Assembly (NCBI GenBank): GCA_963759545.1
Contig: CAVXAB010000003.1
Location: 124,001-188,000, forward strand
Source of the DNA: Trebonia sp963759545
Lineage (GTDB): Bacteria; Actinomycetota; Actinomycetes; Streptosporangiales; Streptosporangiaceae
Reading direction: 5' to 3'
Length of the DNA stretch: 64,000 nucleotides
The translations under genes and the position numbers were made by a program. The number at the start of each line of letters is the position of its first letter. The first letter of the stretch is position 1. Positions 35,583 to 44,721 of the stretch are shown piece by piece. The notes under the pieces were generated by a model. That model searched no databases, was not told the origin of the DNA, and saw nothing but the letters and a program-made list of their open reading frames with translations.

Positions 35583-36203
35583 CCCGGAATCCTAGCCGCA
35601 GCCCGCCTGGCGGCCCGCGCATGCGGCGCGTGGCCCTGGAAAACGAGTTGCTGGCCGGGGCGGTGGCGGGCTACGGTCGCCGCGTGGGTATCTGCATGGT
35701 GATGGTCCGTCGTGCCCGCCTCCGGGCGGTCGCGCCGGGCATGGGGCTGGCACCGGCTCGCTGACGAGTGGGCGGCAGCGGACGCTGCTTGCCCCCGGCA
35801 GCAGCCTGGCCGCGGCCGACCTCGTGCTGCAGCGTGCCGTGGTGCGCAGGTACGCTTCCGGTACCGCGCGGAGGTTCAGCCTGACCGCCGGCCTCACGCT
35901 GCCGCGGCGCGCGTTCCTGCCGCCGCCGCACGTGGACTCCGCGGTCCTCGTCATCCGGCGCAGGAAATGAGCGAGGCCGAGATCCTGGACGACCCGCCCT
36001 TGGCGAGCAGTGACGCCGTGGTGCTTAGTTGCCTCTTGAGGCGGCCGGGGCGTAGCGTCCCGAGTAGGAAAGCGTGCTCGCTTTATCAGCGTATTCGCGG
36101 GCTTGAGATTCACTCCACGCTGCTCTGGACCTCGGTAGCGCCCTGCGCGCAGCCAAGCCGAGGTGGGTCCATCGCCCGAGCCAAGAGCCATGAAGGAGCC
36201 CTC
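35583..36203. other. Gene-poor interval containing an rRNA methyltransferase remnant
   Basis: No intact gene is visible here. The only coding trace is the erm/ksgA-like fragment at 35761-35970. The stretch 35971-36203 shows only the ribosome site of the next gene. Confidence 0.5.
35761..35970 (+). pseudogene. 3' remnant of an rRNA adenine dimethyltransferase (erm/ksgA-like)
   Basis: The frame ending at TGA 35968-35970 reads SSLAAADLVLQRAVVRRY, then FSLTAGLTLPRRAF and LPPPHVDSAVLVIRRRK. That is the C-terminal signature of Erm/KsgA-type N6-adenine methyltransferases. No SAM-binding N-terminal domain or start can be found upstream, so the gene is 5'-truncated. The fragment is about 70 codons, against about 260 for intact enzymes. 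Confidence 0.8.
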
Positions 36204-37181
36204 GTGTCTAACCACTTCAGTGCAGACAATCTCAAGTTTCCCGGCGACGACAGGCGCCTGGACTTGACCGACGTGTACATATTCAAGTCGGCAGACGACC
36301 CTGACAAGACGATGCTGATCATCGACTCGAACCCGACCAGCGCCCCGCCTCCCATACCCGCGCCCACGACCGGGCCGGAATTCCACCCCGACGCGGTCTA
36401 CCGGATCAACGTCGATACCGACGGCGATCTGCAGGCCGACATCGCGTTCACTTTCACCTTCTCCGCGTTCGAGAATGGCAGGCAAACCGGGACCGCCTGG
36501 TACGCCACCGGTGCCCAGGCCCGCCAGTCCGAGCCAGCCGGCGAACAGCTCGCCGCGTCCTTCCCTGTGAGCTTCGACGGCACGGTCGAGCCCGTACAGG
36601 CCGGCCCGATCCGACTGTCCGCCGGTCTGCGCAGCGACCCGTTCTTCGCCGACGTCGAGGGTGCCCTGCACGGACTCCAGTGGACCGGGCACGACGACTT
36701 CGCCGACAACAACGTCGACTCCATCGCGCTTGAGGTACCCAACGACATGCTCGGCGCCGGGCCGGTGATCGGCGTGTGGGCCACGGTCAGCCTGCGCCGC
36801 GACGGCAACCTCGTGCAGCTGGACCGCGGCGGGCACCCGACCATCAACCCGTTCATCAACCCAGACGGCGAGAAAAACCTCTACAACACCCGGCACCCGG
36901 CCGACGACGTCGCCAACTACCTGGGACCGTGGTCCAAAGTCCTGGAGAACGGCGGCTACCCACCTGCGGAAGCCAAGGCGGCAGCGATGCAGGTCCTGCC
37001 CGACATCCTCCGCTACGACCGCACTAAGCCCGCCACCTACCCCAACGGCCGCGTCCTTACCGACGACGTCTTCAGCATGCGTTTTGCCTGGCTGACCCAC
37101 GGCAAGGTTCCGCCGACCGGCCTCAAGCCGCACGACAACCTGCAGGCCCACTTCCCCTATCTCGGACCGCCGAGTCCCTAA
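36204..37181 (+). CDS. DUF4331 family protein
   Basis: The 325-residue product starts at a GTG with AAGGAG 6 bases upstream. Its N-terminus SNHFSADNLKFPGDDRRLDL followed by TDVYIFKSADDPDKT is characteristic of DUF4331, with DVEGALHGLQWTGHDDFADN and TINPFINPDGEKNLYN further on. The family has no established function. No signal peptide is evident. The stop overlaps the convergent KdpD-like gene by 4 bases. Confidence 0.88.
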   Translation: MSNHFSADNLKFPGDDRRLDLTDVYIFKSADDPDKTMLIIDSNPTSAPPPIPAPTTGPEFHPDAVYRINVDTDGDLQADIAFTFTFSAFENGRQTGTAWYATGAQARQSEPAGEQLAASFPVSFDGTVEPVQAGPIRLSAGLRSDPFFADVEGALHGLQWTGHDDFADNNVDSIALEVPNDMLGAGPVIGVWATVSLRRDGNLVQLDRGGHPTINPFINPDGEKNLYNTRHPADDVANYLGPWSKVLENGGYPPAEAKAAAMQVLPDILRYDRTKPATYPNGRVLTDDVFSMRFAWLTHGKVPPTGLKPHDNLQAHFPYLGPPSP

Positions 37182-38347
37182 CCCGGCCGCCCGACGTTCA
37201 CGACCTGGACGGGCAGGTCGCCGGCCGTACGGAGCACCTGGTCCGCCACCGTAGACCCGCTCAGCAGACGTGACCAGTGCGACCGGCGGCGCGACCCGAT
37301 CACGAGCTGGCAGGCGCCGACTTGGCGTGCGGCCTGGATCAGCCCGGAAGCGGGGTCGCTGGCCCTGACTTCAAGCAAGGTGCCGCCCAGTTCGCCCAGC
37401 AGCCTACGGTCCTTCTCAAGCCGCTCCGCCGGTGGCTGGTCGAGGTTGTCGATCGCCCGGACGTACACCGCCTGGAGCCGGGCGTCGGACAGGGCCGCGA
37501 GGCGGGCGGCGTAGCGGATGAGCCACTCGTCGGCGGGCGACCCCGCCAGCCCGACCATGATGACCGAGGCCTGCACCTGTTCCCTGATGCCGTGGGCGGC
37601 GGCGTACGCCGTGACGGGATCGGGAACGGACTCGTCGAGCCACAGCTGTGCGAGCTCCCGCAGGGCGGCGAGGTTCGCGAACCGGAAGTAATTCGCCAGT
37701 GCCGTATCTACCTGGTCCCCTGGGACGACGAGGCCCTGGGCCAGCCGGTGTCGCAGCGCCGAAGGGGTAAGGTCGACGAGCTTGACCTCGCCGGACCGCA
37801 CGAAGGCGTCCGGCACCGGCTCGGCCGGGCGCACGCCGGTGATCCGGGCGACGGCCTGGCCAAGCGATTCGATGTTGGCGACGTTGAGGGTCGTATAGAC
37901 ATCGATGCCGCTCGCCAGCAGGTCGTCGATGTCCTGCCAGCGTCGGGCATGGCGCTCGCCGGGGAGGTTCGCGTGGGCGAGCTCGTCCACCAGGGCCAGC
38001 TGCGGACGCCGACCGAGAACCGCCCCGACGTCCAGCTCCGCGAAGCTCGCATCCCGGTACGTTACGGTGCGCGCAGGAAGCACTTCCAGGTCGTCGAGCT
38101 GGGCAGCGGTCCCAGGCCGCCCGTGCCGCTCCCATTGGGCCACGACGGTTTCCGCACCAGCGCGCCGCCGGGCGCGTGCATCCCGCATCATCGCGTAGGT
38201 CTTTCCCACTCCGGGAGCGATCCCGAGGTAGGTGCGCAGCTTCCCCCGGCCGGCCAGCGAGTCCGCGTCTTGTACAGCAGCCCCGGCGATCAGGTCCTGG
38301 CGTTTCTCGGGATCGGGCCGGACACGGCTGGTCATCGCTGGATCCAT
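37178..38347 (-). CDS. KdpD sensor-domain protein with UspA-like domain, no kinase
   Basis: The 389-residue protein is the N-terminal cytoplasmic part of KdpD without the membrane and histidine-kinase parts. Walker A-like GIAPGVGKTYAMM is at residues 42-54, followed by LALVDELAHANLPGERHARR and a USP-like domain (about 255-389) with VIMVGLAGSPADEWLIRYAA and LVIGSRRRSHWSRLLSGS. In KdpD this region binds ATP and second messengers and tunes potassium sensing. Alone it may act as a regulator or sensor. A paralogue is encoded divergently next to it. No kdpABC is in the window. Confidence 0.88.
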   Translation of the reverse strand: MDPAMTSRVRPDPEKRQDLIAGAAVQDADSLAGRGKLRTYLGIAPGVGKTYAMMRDARARRRAGAETVVAQWERHGRPGTAAQLDDLEVLPARTVTYRDASFAELDVGAVLGRRPQLALVDELAHANLPGERHARRWQDIDDLLASGIDVYTTLNVANIESLGQAVARITGVRPAEPVPDAFVRSGEVKLVDLTPSALRHRLAQGLVVPGDQVDTALANYFRFANLAALRELAQLWLDESVPDPVTAYAAAHGIREQVQASVIMVGLAGSPADEWLIRYAARLAALSDARLQAVYVRAIDNLDQPPAERLEKDRRLLGELGGTLLEVRASDPASGLIQAARQVGACQLVIGSRRRSHWSRLLSGSTVADQVLRTAGDLPVQVVNVGRPG

Positions 38348-38589
38348 TCGGACATGGTTATCGGGGCAACGGTGCCAGTCCAGACGCTATCCGCTGGATA
38401 CGGCATATGCCAGCGGTCCTTGGCGAACCGCGGCCCGCGCCAAAGGATGCGCGCGGCGATGACCCCTACGACGGTGGTCGGCGCTTACGAAGCCACGCGC
38501 TGTACCGTCGAAGCAGCCAGAATGGAGGGAGGCCGCCGACATCACCGAGCAGACAAGCGCCGCCAGGCTTGAGTGGACGGGCGAGGGAC

Positions 38590-39763
38590 GTGAACCAGGC
38601 CGCCCAGGCGGGCACAGACACCGCCGGGGAGGTCGAGGCAGCCGGCCATTTCCGCATCTACCTGGGCGCGGCGCCAGGCGTCGGCAAGACCTACGCCATG
38701 CTCTCCGAGGCCCATCGCCGTCAGGGGCGGGGCGCCGACGTCGTCGTCGGATTCGTCGAGAGCTACGGGCGACCGCTCACCGAGGCACTGATCGACGGCC
38801 TTGAGGTCATCCCGCGCAAGACGGTTGACTACGGGGGAACCCGCCTGGAGGAGATGGACCTGGACGCGGTGCTGCGAAGGCGGCCCGGGGTGGCCCTCAT
38901 CGACGAGCTCGCCCATACGAACGTGCCTGGATCCGGCAGGAACGGCAAACGGTGGCAGGACATCCGGGACATCCTCCGCGCGGGAATCGACGTCATTACG
39001 ACCGTCAACATCCAGCACCTCGAAAGCATCGCCGACGAGGTGGAGCAGATGACCGGGACGCGGGTCCGTGAACGGGTGCCGGACTGGTTCGTGCGTAAAG
39101 CCGACCAGACCGAGCTGATCGACTCCTCACCGGAGCAACTGCGTCGCCGGATGCTGCATGGCAACATCTACGCGAAGGAAAAGATCCCTCAAGCCCTCAC
39201 CCACTTCTTCCGCACCGACAACCTGATCGCCCTGCGGGAGCTCGCACTCCGGTTCGTTGCCGACGAGTCGGACGAAGAACTCCTCGAGCACCTCAGGCAA
39301 AAACGGTCTCAGGTCCTGTGGGAGACGACCGAACGCATCATGGCTGCCGTCAGCGGGCTGCCGGGTACCGACGTGCTCGCTGCGTCGCGCAGCCCGCATC
39401 GCATCGCGGTTCAAGGGAGAACTCGACGTGGTCCACGTCATCGTCGGCGACACCGGCCTGCCCGGGGATCGCCAGTCGATCGACGGGCTGCGGCAGTTGA
39501 CGGCCGACCTGGGTGCCCGCTGGCACGAGATACAAGATGATGACCCCGCCCGGGCCATAGTCGGCTTTGCGCAGCAGCATCAGATCACTCAGATCGTCAT
39601 CGGCTCTATCCTGCGCAACTGGTGGCATATCACCGACGGCGGACCGATCCTACGGCGCGTTATCCACGAGGCAGGCGCATCCGGCATCGACGTCCTAGTC
39701 ATCTCCCGCCGTGGGACACCTCCCACCGAGGCCCTCGACTCCAGTGCTGCCAAGGAATCCTGA
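38590..39763 (+). CDS. Second KdpD sensor-domain protein, frameshifted
   Basis: From a GTG at 38590 the product reads FRIYLGAAPGVGKTYAMLSE, VALIDELAHTNVPGSGRNGK, then FVADESDEELLEHLRQKRSQ, all conserved in KdpD. The frame breaks near 39380-39385. Dropping one base there restores TDVLLRRAARIASRFKGELD, followed by VVHVIVGDTGLPGDRQ and a UspA-like C-terminus (IVIGSILRNWWHITDGGPIL) to the stop at 39763. The corrected length is about 390 residues, equal to its divergent neighbour. No transmembrane or kinase domain follows. Confidence 0.85.
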
Positions 39764-39845
39764 CCTCGCGCGGCATACGCGGCCCCGCCTGCCCCGCTGT
39801 GTCGCGGCTTTGGCTGTGACAGGCTTCGCCCACGCACCCCGACGG

Positions 39846-40169
39846 CTACTGCGGCGGACGGTACTGAGAACCTTGCACCTTGCGCAAGGACTCGATCCAC
39901 TCCTGGCCGCTCAGCAGCCGGGTGGTCTTCGCCGACTTAGCCGCACCGCCGGACGCGACCGCCAGCGCGAAGGCAGCCGCGCTCGCGTCATCCGGCGCCT
40001 CGTACAGGACAACCGCGTCGTACTCGCCGAACGGGTAGCCGGCTGCCACCAGCTTGCCTCCTAGGGCCTCGATGGCCGGCCGGACGGCCTCGACCCGGTC
40101 TTGCGGCTCCTTGACCATGGCTGCCACCGCCTGCGGGGTGTAGGAGACCTGGTACATGTACAGCGGCAT
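39846..40169 (-). CDS. GYD domain protein
   Basis: The 107-residue protein begins MPLYMYQVSYTPQAVAAMVK and contains GGKLVAAGYPFGEYDAVVLY, matching the GYD family (ferredoxin-like small proteins). The function of the family is unknown. It stands alone between the KdpD-like and SDR genes. Confidence 0.85.
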   Translation of the reverse strand: MPLYMYQVSYTPQAVAAMVKEPQDRVEAVRPAIEALGGKLVAAGYPFGEYDAVVLYEAPDDASAAAFALAVASGGAAKSAKTTRLLSGQEWIESLRKVQGSQYRPPQ

Positions 40170-40340
40170 CGGTAGATCCTCTCACCTGGAGATGTCAGGG
40201 AATCCGCTGAGATCTTGCGGGAGGCCACCGCCTCTGCTGACGGCGGAAGAGTCCAGGGACCCGAGATTGGCTATTGAAATCGTAGATCGCCGCCGACCTG
40301 CGGTACACCCCCTGGCATTCCCTCGAGCGATCTACCTAGG

Positions 40341-40367
40341 CTGGTGGGTCCGCATCGGACCCACCAG
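40341..40367 (-). terminator. Terminator of the SDR gene
   Basis: A 12-bp perfect stem (CTGGTGGGTCCG with its complement) has a 3-base CAT loop, 13 bases after the SDR stop on the minus strand. The remaining bases of 40170-40340 hold no recognised gene. Confidence 0.8.
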
Positions 40368-40380
40368 CAGTTCAAGCAGG

Positions 40381-41130
40381 TCAGACGGCGATCCTGCCGC
40401 CGTCGACTGGCAGGAGCGCGCCCTGCACGAAGCTCGCCTCGTCGCTGGCGAGGTACACGATGGCCGAGGCGATCTCCTCCGGCAGACCGGGGCGACCGCT
40501 CGGGGCGGCGGCGGCCAGCTGGTCGAGTGCCTCCCCCATGCCCGCAGTGCCTTCGGTGCGGGTGGGCCCGGGGCTGACGGCGTTGACCCGGACCCCGGCG
40601 GGCCCGTACTCGGCCGCCCAGGACTTGGTCAGAAGTACGAGCGCCGCCTTGCTCGACCCGTACAGCGCCATCTGCGGCATGCCGAACTCGGCGACCATCG
40701 TCGAGACGTTGACGATCACGCCGTGCCCGCGCTTCGCCATCTGCGGCGCCAGCTCGGCCACCAGAAAGAACGGAGCCTTGACGTTGACGTTGAAGACCTT
40801 GTCGAAATCTTCTCCGGTCGCGTCGTGGGTCGGGCCGAAGGGAAATACGCCTGCATTGTTGACCAGGATGTCCACGTGTCCCCCGCCGAGGTCGGTCGCC
40901 TGCCTGGCTAGTTGCCTGGCGCTTGCCTCATCGCCGAGATCGGCCGCGACGAAGTCAGCGGTTCCACCTTGCGCGCGGATCTCCGCCACCGCCTTTTCGC
41001 CGCGCTCGGCGTCGCGCCCGGACAGCACCACGTGCGCACCGCGGCGTGCCAGGGCCAGCGCGGTGGCGCGGCCGATCCCGCTGTTTCCCCCGGTGACTAG
41101 TGCGGTGTAACCGGCAGGGCTGTTGGTCAT
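40381..41130 (-). CDS. SDR family oxidoreductase
   Basis: This 249-residue classical short-chain dehydrogenase has the cofactor motif TGGNSGIGRA (residues 14-23), a DLGD acidic motif, NNAGVFPFGP, catalytic Ser in VNVSTMV, and YGSSK (Tyr-Lys). PGPTRTEG and a C-terminal VDGGR follow. The substrate cannot be predicted. NADP preference is suggested by SGRDAERG after the second strand. Confidence 0.94.
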   Translation of the reverse strand: MTNSPAGYTALVTGGNSGIGRATALALARRGAHVVLSGRDAERGEKAVAEIRAQGGTADFVAADLGDEASARQLARQATDLGGGHVDILVNNAGVFPFGPTHDATGEDFDKVFNVNVKAPFFLVAELAPQMAKRGHGVIVNVSTMVAEFGMPQMALYGSSKAALVLLTKSWAAEYGPAGVRVNAVSPGPTRTEGTAGMGEALDQLAAAAPSGRPGLPEEIASAIVYLASDEASFVQGALLPVDGGRIAV

Positions 41131-41495
41131 GTCAGCTGTTCCTTTGCTGTCTTTGATCAGGTGCAGGTAGACCCATCTGCCTGCTCACGGGCACCAACCG
41201 CAGGCGGCCGGATGGCATTGCGGTATGGCGGACGGTTATGCCGATCGGGGCCATAAGCCGCGCTAATGGCCCCGGCCGGCTCCCGGGACTAGCGGCGCTG
41301 CTGCTGTCATCAGCCGTGCTGATAAGACGTGCTCAGACTGGCCTTTCCCCCGACGGCGGGTGCTGCGGGTCGCCCCGCACCCGACGACCCCGCACCCGCG
41401 GCAACCGCCTCCGCCGCACCAGTCGGCTAAACAACCAGATAAGCGCGGGAGAGCGGCAGCATTATCCTTAAATTCCGCCCCGTATCGCTCGGAGG
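41131..41495. other. Intergenic region with remnant sequence
   Basis: This stretch holds no intact gene. Bases 41292-41450 are a degenerate partial duplicate of the DUF4389 locus; the remainder shows nothing recognisable. Confidence 0.6.
41292..41450 (+). pseudogene. Internally deleted duplicate of the DUF4389 locus
   Basis: Bases 41292-41354 match 49563-49628 (upstream flank of the DUF4389 gene, including TGTCATCAGC and GCTGATAAG...GTGCTCAGACTGG). Bases 41372-41450 match 50420-50500 (its last codons, stop and 3' flank, including CCGACGACCCCGCACCCG and GCTAAACAACCAGATAAGC). The roughly 790 bp between these blocks are missing here. The remnant therefore preserves both ends of a duplicated gene without its body. 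Confidence 0.8.
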
Positions 41496-41954
41496 CTAAT
41501 GCGCGTTGGACGCCGCACGCCGGAACATATGCCGGCCGAGCAATACCAGCAGCACGCAGAGCACAGGCGCAAGCAGAATGCCGCTGATCCACAACGGCGA
41601 CAGCACCCACCACCAAGACCAGTCGATCACCCCGGTGAGCTTGAGCACGATGAGCGCGGGCAACGAGAGAACCCACAGGTCCTGGCCGCGGTTCCAGATC
41701 CACACCCCGACCGACCCCGGTAGGTTAAACCGGAAGGTGACTACCATGCCGCCGAGCCACAAAGGCGACAGCGCCACCCACCACCAAGACCAGTCGATCA
41801 CCCCGGTGAGCTTGAGCACGATGAGCGCGGGCAACGAGAGAGCCCACAGGTCCTTACTACGATTCCAGATCCACGCCGCGACCGACCCCGGTCGGTTAAA
41901 CCGGAAGGTGACTTTCACCGCACCAGCGTAACGACCAAAAGCGAACCGCACCAT
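41496..41954 (-). CDS. Small membrane protein made of two duplicated modules
   Basis: From the ATG at 41954 the product has two near-identical modules of about 57 residues. Each reads VTFRFN-PGSV--WIWNR, LWALSLPALIVLKLTGVIDW and SWWWV-LSPLW, with one hydrophobic hairpin per module. A final transmembrane segment (GILLAPVLCVLLVLL) and a basic end follow. The similarity extends to DNA level, so the duplication is recent. No function is known. Start choice is uncertain because no clear ribosome site is seen. Confidence 0.7.
   Translation of the reverse strand: MVRFAFGRYAGAVKVTFRFNRPGSVAAWIWNRSKDLWALSLPALIVLKLTGVIDWSWWWVALSPLWLGGMVVTFRFNLPGSVGVWIWNRGQDLWVLSLPALIVLKLTGVIDWSWWWVLSPLWISGILLAPVLCVLLVLLGRHMFRRAASNAH
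41580..41922. repeat. Tandem duplication of about 171 bp
   Basis: The block containing CACCAAGACCAGTCGATCAC is repeated with a period of 171 bases (41621 against 41792). The copies are nearly identical over more than 120 bases, then diverge near the WNR codons. The period is a multiple of three, so the reading frame is kept in the encoded membrane protein. Confidence 0.9.
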
Positions 41955-42217
41955 GGCGGAACGACCGCCACTCTCCGCCTCTGCCCCGAGCCGCATCCCA
42001 TCTCTACGTGGGATCGGGCTATAAGGTCATAATGGATCGGCCGGTCGGGGTTCCGCTTTACGAAGTAACAGCCGGGACGCGAAGCCCGCCGTTACGGCGT
42101 CACAAATCGTCGGGCGCTGGTCAAGAGGTACAACCCCGCACCCCCTGCCTTGACGCTCTACGAGCATTTGGACTTCTCCTCCGGATCACTGGACGCCCAG
42201 TTCCGTAGCGTAGGGAC

Positions 42218-43327
42218 ATGGTCGATCACCCGGAGCGCTGGAGCTCACCGTTCACCCAGGTCGAAATGCGCAGACTGTGGACGTACAACGATGGCGACCT
42301 GACGGTCAAGGGTTACCGGTTGCCAAGCGGCACTGCCCGGGCCGGAAGCTGGGTGCTGGTCGACCAGGCGACCGGGGACGTCCATGGCGTAGTTCCGCCG
42401 GGAGAATTCTCACGCCGGTTCCGGCCGGTGGACCTGTTCGCCGATGTGCCGAGTCTTGCCACCTACCTGGGGACAGTTACCGCGTCTGACGGTGCCGCCC
42501 TGGTGGACCTGGTCCTTGACCGCAACCCCTTCATGCTGGCCAACGGGCCCCGGCGGGCGGCGAGGCCCCACGCGCTCATAGTGCCCCGCAGCCATCGCGA
42601 CGGATGGTCGTCGGCCACCGCCCAGGAACTGGCGGCTTGTCACACGGCGATGACCCTGGTCGCCGCGTGGTACCGAAGCGTGGACGGCGGGCACGTGGTG
42701 TTCTGTGCCAACGACAGCGCACCCAACCTGGACTACCTTCGCGACGTGGAAGCCGCGGGCGGGACCCTCGCCGGCGGCGGCGCCGGCGTGGCAGTCACCA
42801 AGAATCCCAGGCAAGAGGTGCAGCACGCCCACTTGCATGCCTTCTATGCCGAACGCGACAGGACCGAGAACCACGAGTCGTCGGCGGTTGAAGGGCATCC
42901 CGTCATCGGAGCGGGTTACCGGGCGTTCAGCGCCGCCCTCGGCAGCGACGCCGTGCCGGTGGAAACCGACGGCACGAGGCTCGCCGCCGACGTTAGCGCT
43001 GCGGCGCGGCCCTGGGGCGGCAGTTATTGCTCGTACCAGCTCGGTGTGGACGGCCCCTTCTGGGTCATGCCCGCACTGGGACCGTCCATGGACGAGTTCA
43101 ACCTGCGCCTCGCACGGGCCGACGGCCTCAAGGCGGAGCCCGACCCGAAGCTGGGCGGGGCCGTCAACCTGGTGCGGCCCGCCCTGGCCGACGCCGAGCG
43201 GCTCCATGCGGCACAACGGGCCACAGCCGAACAGCGGGCGAGTTTCGAGGCCTTCACCGCCCAGCACGGACTGAACGCACGATCGCTCGACGTGGGTCTG
43301 GCACTCGGAAGGCCCCGCGCTCAGTAG
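42218..43327 (+). CDS. HIT-like superfamily protein
   Basis: The 369-residue protein has NPFMLANGPRRAARPHALIV followed by PRSHRDGW, and a histidine triad-like QHAHLHAFYAE (H-x-H-x-H) in the middle, as in HIT/GalT-type nucleotide transferases and hydrolases. It is larger than ordinary HIT hydrolases. The C-terminal half (CSYQLGVDGPFWVMPALGPS) is unfamiliar. A nucleotidyl-transfer or hydrolase role is inferred from the triad only. It is followed by repeats and the F0 cluster. Confidence 0.75.
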   Translation: MVDHPERWSSPFTQVEMRRLWTYNDGDLTVKGYRLPSGTARAGSWVLVDQATGDVHGVVPPGEFSRRFRPVDLFADVPSLATYLGTVTASDGAALVDLVLDRNPFMLANGPRRAARPHALIVPRSHRDGWSSATAQELAACHTAMTLVAAWYRSVDGGHVVFCANDSAPNLDYLRDVEAAGGTLAGGGAGVAVTKNPRQEVQHAHLHAFYAERDRTENHESSAVEGHPVIGAGYRAFSAALGSDAVPVETDGTRLAADVSAAARPWGGSYCSYQLGVDGPFWVMPALGPSMDEFNLRLARADGLKAEPDPKLGGAVNLVRPALADAERLHAAQRATAEQRASFEAFTAQHGLNARSLDVGLALGRPRAQ

Positions 43328-43387
43328 AGCCCGCTCCCCTCGCATGTGGTCCAGCTGCTGCATGCGTGCGATCACCGCAGCTCTCTC

Positions 43388-43463
43388 TTTTACTTCACTT
43401 TACTTACCCTTTACTTAATGGGCTCGTCGATGCTACCGTTTTGCTTGCCCTTTACTTAACGGG
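43388..43463. repeat. CTTTACTTA direct repeats upstream of atpI
   Basis: The motif TTTACTT recurs about four times (from 43388, 43398, 43409 and 43450). The last two lie in the longer contexts CCTTTACTTAATGGG and CCTTTACTTAACGGG, 40 bases apart. They are AT-rich against the local background and end 120 bases before atpI, so a regulator-binding array is plausible. Confidence 0.6.
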
Positions 43464-43580
43464 ACGATGGCCTGCCAGAGCGGCGGGCACAGCCGCGAGG
43501 AGGATGCACATGCTGGCACCTAAATCCGACATGGGAGGGTGCACGCCTACCGGGCACAACACTGGCTGGAGGTTGGCACG

Positions 43581-43970
43581 GTGAGCCGCCCGGCCCTGGT
43601 GGATGTGGGTAGACGCTATCGGCTGGTCCTTATCGCATGCCCTATCGCAGGGCTCACCGGGCTCATCGTGCTCAGCGTTCTGGGGTATCCCGTAGCGGGG
43701 ATTGCGTTGTGCGTGGGCCTGTTCATGGGGTTCATAAACAGCCGCATGGTGATCGCTCAGGCTGCGAAGTTCACGCAGATGGAGAACCCGAACAAGCGCG
43801 CTCTGACGTTTGGGGTGCTCCAGAGGCTGGGGGTTCTGACGGCGATCGCCCTTTTGATCGCCTTTGCATTCCGGCCGCAGGGCTTCACCGTCTTGATCGG
43901 TCTGGCTGTCTTTCAGCTGCTGATGATGGGCAGCACGGCTAGCGCGATGGTGAGGCAGTTGCGCGGATGA
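43581..43970 (+). CDS. atpI: ATP synthase protein I-like
   Basis: The 129-residue membrane protein has four hydrophobic segments, beginning VSRPALVDVGRRYRLVLIAC and including GLFMGFINSRMVIAQAAKF, typical of the AtpI accessory subunit that helps assemble the c-ring. The GTG start has GGAGG 8 bases upstream. It overlaps atpB by 4 bases (ATGA). Confidence 0.82.
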   Translation: MSRPALVDVGRRYRLVLIACPIAGLTGLIVLSVLGYPVAGIALCVGLFMGFINSRMVIAQAAKFTQMENPNKRALTFGVLQRLGVLTAIALLIAFAFRPQGFTVLIGLAVFQLLMMGSTASAMVRQLRG

Positions 43971-44701
43971 GCCATCACGTCCTCGCCTCCGTGAACATCG
44001 AAGTCGGCGTGCACAGGACCGTGACCGTCTTCGGCTTCGCGCTGAACATCGACACGATCTGGACCACAGCTATCGCGGGCGCGATCGTGATCGGGCTCGG
44101 ACTCGCGCTGCGCTGGAGCGTCACCAAGGCCGTGCCGACTAAGGTCCAGGTCTTCTGGGAGACCATCGTCGAGACTATTGAGGCGCAGGTTGAGGAGAAC
44201 ATCGGCAAGCCGTCGCGCTTCGTGGTGCCGCTTGCCGTGACTGTCTTCGTCTTCATTCTCGTCGCTAACTGGCTGGAACTCCTGCCCAGTGACGGGTACC
44301 TCAGGTCGCCAAGCGCCGATGTCAACTTCACCTACGCCCTGGCGTTGCTTGTCATCATCTGGGCGCACGTGAACGGTGTGCGCCACGTGGGGTTCAGGCA
44401 CTACATCAAGCACGTGTTCTTCCCGCCCGGGCGCCCCGCTTGGCTCGCCCCCTTCAACCTCATCGAAGAAATCGTCCGCCCGTTCACGCTGGCACTGCGG
44501 CTCTTCGGGAACATGCTGGCAGGCGGCATCATGCTTTCGGTGATAGCCCTCCTGCCGTTCTACATCACACCAGCGCTGGGTGAAGCCGCCTGGGACCTCT
44601 TCGATATGTTCATCGGCCTTATCCAGGCCGGCATCTTCGCCCTATTGACCATTCTCTACTTTGGATTCGCCTTGGAGTCCGAGAAGGGGATGACTCACTG
44701 A
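43967..44701 (+). CDS. atpB: ATP synthase F0 subunit a
   Basis: The 244-residue integral membrane protein carries the essential arginine in FTLALRLFGNMLAGGIMLSV and the C-terminal half-channel region LIQAGIFALLTILYFGFALE. VVPLAVTVFVFILVANWLEL is also characteristic. It forms the proton half-channels against the c-ring. It is coupled to atpI by ATGA and followed by atpE after an 83-bp gap. Confidence 0.96.
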   Translation: MSHHVLASVNIEVGVHRTVTVFGFALNIDTIWTTAIAGAIVIGLGLALRWSVTKAVPTKVQVFWETIVETIEAQVEENIGKPSRFVVPLAVTVFVFILVANWLELLPSDGYLRSPSADVNFTYALALLVIIWAHVNGVRHVGFRHYIKHVFFPPGRPAWLAPFNLIEEIVRPFTLALRLFGNMLAGGIMLSVIALLPFYITPALGEAAWDLFDMFIGLIQAGIFALLTILYFGFALESEKGMTH

Positions 44702-44721
44702 CGCTGACTCCCAAGGCCAGC

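Noticed and set aside
37277..38572. Plus-strand 431-codon frame over the first KdpD-like gene
   Set aside because: Antisense shadow of a well-conserved KdpD domain.
42410..43375. Minus-strand 321-codon frame over the HIT-like gene
   Set aside because: Antisense to a protein with a clear histidine triad; no ribosome site or motif.
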